The translations under genes and the position numbers were made by a program. The notes under the pieces were generated by a model that searched no databases, was not told the origin of the DNA, and saw only the letters and a program-made list of their open reading frames with translations. From Pseudomonadota bacterium (GTDB taxonomy: Bacteria > Myxococcota_A > UBA9160 > SZUA-336): DNA of 64,000 bases. The stretch's first letter is position 1, and each line of letters starts with the position of its first letter. Below, one piece after another: positions 60,418 through 64,000 of the stretch. The stretch spans positions 1 through 64,000 of the forward strand of contig QJZC01000019.1 in assembly GCA_003247575.1 (NCBI GenBank), given 5' to 3'.

Positions 60418-60899
60418 TGGAGTGGCCGGTGCGATCGAGCTTGGGCTTCGCCATGGGACTCTGGGGGATGCTGTCTCTGGCGCTGCCCCCGGTCGCAGCA
60501 CTGGCCGGTCCCAGCGAGGGAGTGCTCGATCGCGTGAATGCGATTCGCCGCGAGGCGCAGCTGATCACACTCGCCAGATCCGACGAGCTGGATGCCGTGG
60601 CGATGGCGCACGCGCGCGATATGGCGCGACACGGTTACCTGGATCACGTCGATCGCTCGGGCCGCAATCCGCTGGAACGCGCTCAGGCGGCAGGCCTCTC
60701 TGGCTTTCACCTGCTCGCAGAGAACATCGGGATGTCAGATGCGCAGAACGAGCGCGTAGACGCGATCCTGCGGGCCTGGCTGGACTCACCGGTGCACCGT
60801 GCCAACCTCATGCAGCCTGCCTTCAACACCACGGGCATCGGATACGCCACCGGCCGCAGCGGACAGACGTTCATCGTCCAGCTCTTCGCAACCTACTGA
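60417..60899 (+). CDS. Secreted CAP (SCP/Tpx-1-like) domain protein
   Basis: 160 residues. Signal peptide (LGFAMGLWGMLSLALPPVAALA) then a minimal CAP domain: VNAIRREAQLITLARSDEL, AMAHARDMARHGYLDH, HLLAENIGM, AWLDSPVHRANLMQPAF. The two His and the Glu of the usual cavity are present. Bacterial CAP proteins are extracellular or periplasmic; the reaction is unknown. Overlaps the calcium-repeat lipoprotein gene and may act with it at the surface. Confidence 0.88.
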   Translation: MEWPVRSSLGFAMGLWGMLSLALPPVAALAGPSEGVLDRVNAIRREAQLITLARSDELDAVAMAHARDMARHGYLDHVDRSGRNPLERAQAAGLSGFHLLAENIGMSDAQNERVDAILRAWLDSPVHRANLMQPAFNTTGIGYATGRSGQTFIVQLFATY

Positions 60900-60931
60900 G
60901 TCGCGACCTACGGAGCGACGAGCACCAGGAC

Positions 60932-62143
60932 CTAGCCCCCGGTTGGCGTCTTGGTCTCCTCGGGCGGAACCTCGACCGAGCGCACGGAGAGTCGCAGCTT
61001 CTGCGGATCGATCGATACGATGCGCAGGCCGGGGGGATGCGCGATCAGCTCGGGAGAAACCTTGAAAGTCCTCCGGCCGAGCTGCACCAGGAACGCGTCG
61101 ATCTCGACCTTGAGCTCGCCGCGATCTATCAAGAAGAAGTCGCGCCGCAACCCGCTGAAGACGGCCTCGATGGCGGGCGGCTCGATGCTCTCGAGCTCGT
61201 AACCACTGGGTAGATTCGTCACCACCACCGGAACCTGCAAGGTCTGCTCGGCCGACTCCGAGCCGGGAATCACGAGCAGCCAGAGCACGCCGCTCAGTGC
61301 GAACGCACCACCAGCCGCCTTCCAGTCAGCGACGACCCGCGAGAACCACCTCCGCATCAACGCGAGGGTTCCGGTGCGGCGAAGCTTGCCGCGACCGGCC
61401 TGGGCGCGCCCTAGACGCTGTTGTTGGAAGGTCCGGATCAAGGCCGTCAGGGCCGCCGCGTTCTCCATCGGCTGCAGGGTCCCTGCACGCGCAACACTGA
61501 CGCTTCCGCGCTCCTCGGATACGACGATGCAAAGCGCGTCGCACACCTCCGACAGCCCGAGTGCGGCAGCGTGACGCGTCCCGCGCATGCCGATCTGTTC
61601 GAGGTCCGCCGATAGGGGGAGGTGCGCAGCAAAGCGACGAATACGATCTCCCGCGAGCAGAACCGCACCATCGTGACCCGGAGAGTGCGGATCGAACAAG
61701 CTCATCAGCAACGGCTCCGAGACCTGCCCCTCGAGCTCGATGCCGCCCTGTAGATGTCGCTCCACCGGATCGAACCCCGGCAGTACGATCAACGCGCCCC
61801 GGCGTTGAGACGCCAGGTGAAAGGTGACCGCTACGAGCTTGTCGATCACTCCAGGCGCGCTCTGGGCCCCTCCCTGACGCCGCATGCCCCAAAGCGCGAG
61901 ACGTTCGAATGCCTGGCGCAGCTCTGCATTGAAGAGCACCACCACCAACAGCGCAAAGGCCGTGAAGAAGCCCTGCAGCATCCACGCGGTGAGCCCGAGG
62001 CCCAGCTGGCGCGCCATGAGGAAGATGCCGCCGAGGATCCCCATCCCGACGACAGCGAGGTGAGCTCGAGCCTCACGCAGCCAAGTCATGGCGAAGTAGA
62101 CGAGCACAGCCACGAGGGCGATATCGATGGCGTCTCCGAGCAC
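60932..62143 (-). CDS. Diadenylate cyclase (CdaA-like) fused to a YbbR-like domain
   Basis: 403 residues. Three N-terminal membrane helices, then a DAC domain (~100-255) with the catalytic DGA (158-160) and GTRHAAALGLSE (188-199). It makes c-di-AMP from two ATP. The usual RHR motif reads RHA here. A fourth hydrophobic helix (~278-295, GVLWLLVIPG) and a strand-rich domain follow (VPVVVTNLPSGYELES, VSPELIAHPPGLRIVSIDP). That is the pattern of YbbR/CdaR repeats, which in Firmicutes are a separate regulator encoded next to cdaA. So enzyme and regulator seem joined in one chain. Confidence 0.85.
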   Translation of the reverse strand: MLGDAIDIALVAVLVYFAMTWLREARAHLAVVGMGILGGIFLMARQLGLGLTAWMLQGFFTAFALLVVVLFNAELRQAFERLALWGMRRQGGAQSAPGVIDKLVAVTFHLASQRRGALIVLPGFDPVERHLQGGIELEGQVSEPLLMSLFDPHSPGHDGAVLLAGDRIRRFAAHLPLSADLEQIGMRGTRHAAALGLSEVCDALCIVVSEERGSVSVARAGTLQPMENAAALTALIRTFQQQRLGRAQAGRGKLRRTGTLALMRRWFSRVVADWKAAGGAFALSGVLWLLVIPGSESAEQTLQVPVVVTNLPSGYELESIEPPAIEAVFSGLRRDFFLIDRGELKVEIDAFLVQLGRRTFKVSPELIAHPPGLRIVSIDPQKLRLSVRSVEVPPEETKTPTGG

Positions 62144-62217
62144 GATGCATCCAGTATATCCTCATGCTTGGACGCGGATGTGCCCGTCGTACTAGACCCG
62201 TTACCCTAGTCTGGAGA

Positions 62218-64000
62218 ATGCAGATCCCACGTCCCGGCCGTACTCCCTCGAGGCTTCGCGTCGCGCTCTGGACCTGCTTGCTCGCGTCGTTGCAGGGATG
62301 CGCCTACGTTCCCTTCGTGGCGGGACGCGCCGACGGCGTTCTCGAGCAGACAGGAGTGGAGTCGCATTCCCCAGCTTCGTCCAATGCCTCGCGGCCGAGT
62401 TCGACACGCGCGCCAGCGGGCCCGCGCGTGACGTCCCTCGAGCTCGCGGGCCACGAGGCCCTCGACGCGGACACGCTGGCGCCCTTCCTCCCCTTTCCAA
62501 TGCCGAGTCGCGCGCGCGCAGTCTGGAGCGAACCGCCACTCTACGACGCAGTCGCACTCGACGACGCGGTAGACCAGCTCCTGAATCTCTATCGCCGACG
62601 CGGTTACTTCGATGCGCACATCGAACCGCGTCTCGAGTGGAGCGAAGATCGATCCCAGGTTCGCATCCGGCTCGAGATCCGGGAGGGCGCACCCGTGCGC
62701 GTCACCGATCGCGGCCTGGAGTTCGCGCAGGGTGCGCGGGCCAGCCGGCTCCCGCTCGCCGCGCTGACGGAGGGGCTACCGCTCGCGACCGGCGACATCT
62801 TCGAGATCGGTCGCTACGACGCGAGCAAGCAGCAGATCCTGAGCCGCCTACGCGAAGCTGGGCATCTCGAAGCGCGGCTCGAAGGGGGCGCAGAGATCGA
62901 CGTCGTAACCCGCTCAGCCGTAGTTCGTTGGTCGCTGGACCCTGGGCCGCTGGTCCTGCTCGGACCGGTGCAGATCGAGGGCCTGACACGCCTCGATCCG
63001 AAGGTGATCGGCAAGGAGCTCGAGGGCCGGCCGGGCGCCCCCCTCGCGGCCAGCTGGCTCGAGGATGCTCAGCGACGACTGTCCGAGCTCGGCTGGTTTC
63101 GTTCGGTCACCGTAGCGGCCGCACGCGAAGCAACGCCCCCGCTCGCGGAAGGGCTAGCAACGGCCACGGACATCGCCGCAACGACGGAGTCGGTGAGCGA
63201 GGCACCCCCGCGAGTGCAGTTGGAGCTGCAACCAACCGCGCTCCCCGCCGTGGGAGATGCGAGCGAAGGCCCATCTGCACCCCTGCTCTCGACAGCCGAG
63301 ACATGGCCGGTGCTGATCCGCGTCGAGGAGCGTCCACCCCGCAGCGTGCGCGCATCCGTGGGCTACGGCACCGAGGATCGCGCTCGCGTAGAGCTCGGTT
63401 GGCAGCATCGACACCTGCTCGGAAGCGGGCGGGCGCTGCGCGTTCGCGCGCGTCACTCCAGCTTGCTGACCGGCCTGGAGTTCGACGTGCGCTTCCCGCG
63501 CTTCGCGGGAACCCGCATGCTGGCTGATCTGACCTTGGACGGCCGGCAGGAGACGCTGGGCGCTTACGATGCGCGCCGCCTCGAAGCACGGCTCGAATTC
63601 GCTCGCAGCCTCCAAGGCGGTGCACATCTGCGCTTCGGACATCGCGTGAGTGCCACTCGGATCGACGACGTGTCACCAGCCGCGTTCGCAGTCCTCGATG
63701 ATCCGGAGGAGTCGTCGATCCAGAGCGCGACGTTCGCGCAACTCGACCTCGGTCGCATCGACGACGCCACCGCACCGCGACACGGTCAGAGCATGCGACT
63801 CTTCTCGTCGCTCGCCACGCAGGCACTCGGGTCGGACGACTCGTACATCAAGAGCGAGCTGGATCTGCGTGCCTTTCGGCCACTGGCCGAGCTGGGCCTG
63901 TCCGCTCGCGGAGTCGTTGCGGGAAGGGTCCGGGTAGCTACCACGCTCCCACTCGGAACGACCCAGGCCGAGGATGTGCCCCTGCCGGAACGGCTCTTCG
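62218..64000 (+). CDS. BamA/TamA-like outer-membrane assembly protein (3' end outside window)
   Basis: Open frame from the ATG at 62218 to the window end (594 codons so far). The signal sequence ends LLASLQGC, a lipobox-like end unusual for BamA proteins. Residues ~60-360 look like POTRA domains: LNLYRRRGYFDAHIEPRL, ILSRLREAGHLEARLE, VQIEGLTRLDPKVIG, AQRRLSELGWFRSVTV. From ~380 there are amphipathic beta-barrel strands (RASVGYGTEDRARVELGW, RHLLGSGRALRVRA, LRFGHRVSATRI). The POTRA/barrel order fits Omp85 proteins that insert outer-membrane proteins. It carries a ~50-residue low-complexity insert before the barrel (~310-365). Confidence 0.82.
   Translation, partial: MQIPRPGRTPSRLRVALWTCLLASLQGCAYVPFVAGRADGVLEQTGVESHSPASSNASRPSSTRAPAGPRVTSLELAGHEALDADTLAPFLPFPMPSRARAVWSEPPLYDAVALDDAVDQLLNLYRRRGYFDAHIEPRLEWSEDRSQVRIRLEIREGAPVRVTDRGLEFAQGARASRLPLAALTEGLPLATGDIFEIGRYDASKQQILSRLREAGHLEARLEGGAEIDVVTRSAVVRWSLDPGPLVLLGPVQIEGLTRLDPKVIGKELEGRPGAPLAASWLEDAQRRLSELGWFRSVTVAAAREATPPLAEGLATATDIAATTESVSEAPPRVQLELQPTALPAVGDASEGPSAPLLSTAETWPVLIRVEERPPRSVRASVGYGTEDRARVELGWQHRHLLGSGRALRVRARHSSLLTGLEFDVRFPRFAGTRMLADLTLDGRQETLGAYDARRLEARLEFARSLQGGAHLRFGHRVSATRIDDVSPAAFAVLDDPEESSIQSATFAQLDLGRIDDATAPRHGQSMRLFSSLATQALGSDDSYIKSELDLRAFRPLAELGLSARGVVAGRVRVATTLPLGTTQAEDVPLPERLF

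Noticed and set aside
62298..63527. 409-codon plus-strand ORF
   Set aside because: A shadow; the true frame starts at 62218, shows POTRA and barrel features and is open to the window end.

Overview
The window is a high-GC bacterial chromosome segment (GC looks to be in the mid-60s per cent by eye), densely coded on both strands, with many GTG starts. The gene mix points to a Gram-negative deltaproteobacterial-type lineage (Myxococcota or a neighbouring phylum). It includes LpxH, a BamA/TamA-like outer-membrane protein, many lipoproteins, MotAB, soluble hybrid histidine kinases, giant Ser/Thr kinase-AAA-TPR proteins and secreted di-haem proteins. This placement is inference; there is no rRNA or other decisive marker. 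No phage, insertion sequence or CRISPR array was seen. Genes come mostly as singletons or pairs.

Layout. 0-7.3 kb: end of an FAD monooxygenase; a leftward run of small genes (DUF4864-like, STAS-like, LpxH, ATP-grasp); then a beta-carbonic anhydrase and SulP transporter pair that probably handles bicarbonate. 7.4-11.3 kb: a kinase-AAA-TPR signalling giant with a paralogue at 48.6-52.4 kb. 11.4-21.3 kb: an oxidative island with two paralogous secreted beta-propeller plus di-haem cytochrome proteins flanking an AraC regulator and a di-iron ferritin-like oxidase, closed by a TetR regulator. A second di-iron paralogue with a divergent TetR lies at 57-59 kb. 21.4-25 kb: sparse region with two tiny overlapping leftward ORFs, a DegT-like protein lacking the PLP lysine, and an HTH protein of unknown function. 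25.5-29.4 kb: ABC-F ATPase and a hybrid histidine kinase. 29.4-33.5 kb: leftward AlgI/AlgJ-type O-acetylation pair plus an FAD oxidoreductase. 34-37.5 kb: a second hybrid histidine kinase converging on a CqsA-like (CAI-1 type) autoinducer synthase.

37.7-47.1 kb: Sel1-repeat protein, UPF0462 protein and phosphotransferase in tight divergence, VWA protein, a secreted protein with a lysine-rich repeat tail, DAHP synthase and a cysteine-rich lipoprotein. 47.3-55 kb: tRNA-Val(GAC), DHH phosphoesterase, second kinase giant, LOG-family protein, lipoprotein hydrolase, HemJ. 55-57.7 kb: MotB, MotA, TetR. 59-64 kb: calcium-repeat lipoprotein and CAP protein, a diadenylate cyclase fused to a YbbR-like domain, and an outer-membrane assembly protein that runs off the end.

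The best leads are the CqsA homologue, the lysine-less DegT protein, the CdaA-YbbR fusion, the lysine-tailed secreted protein, the nested hairpin over the ABC-F start, and a strong excess of the palindrome CTCGAG.
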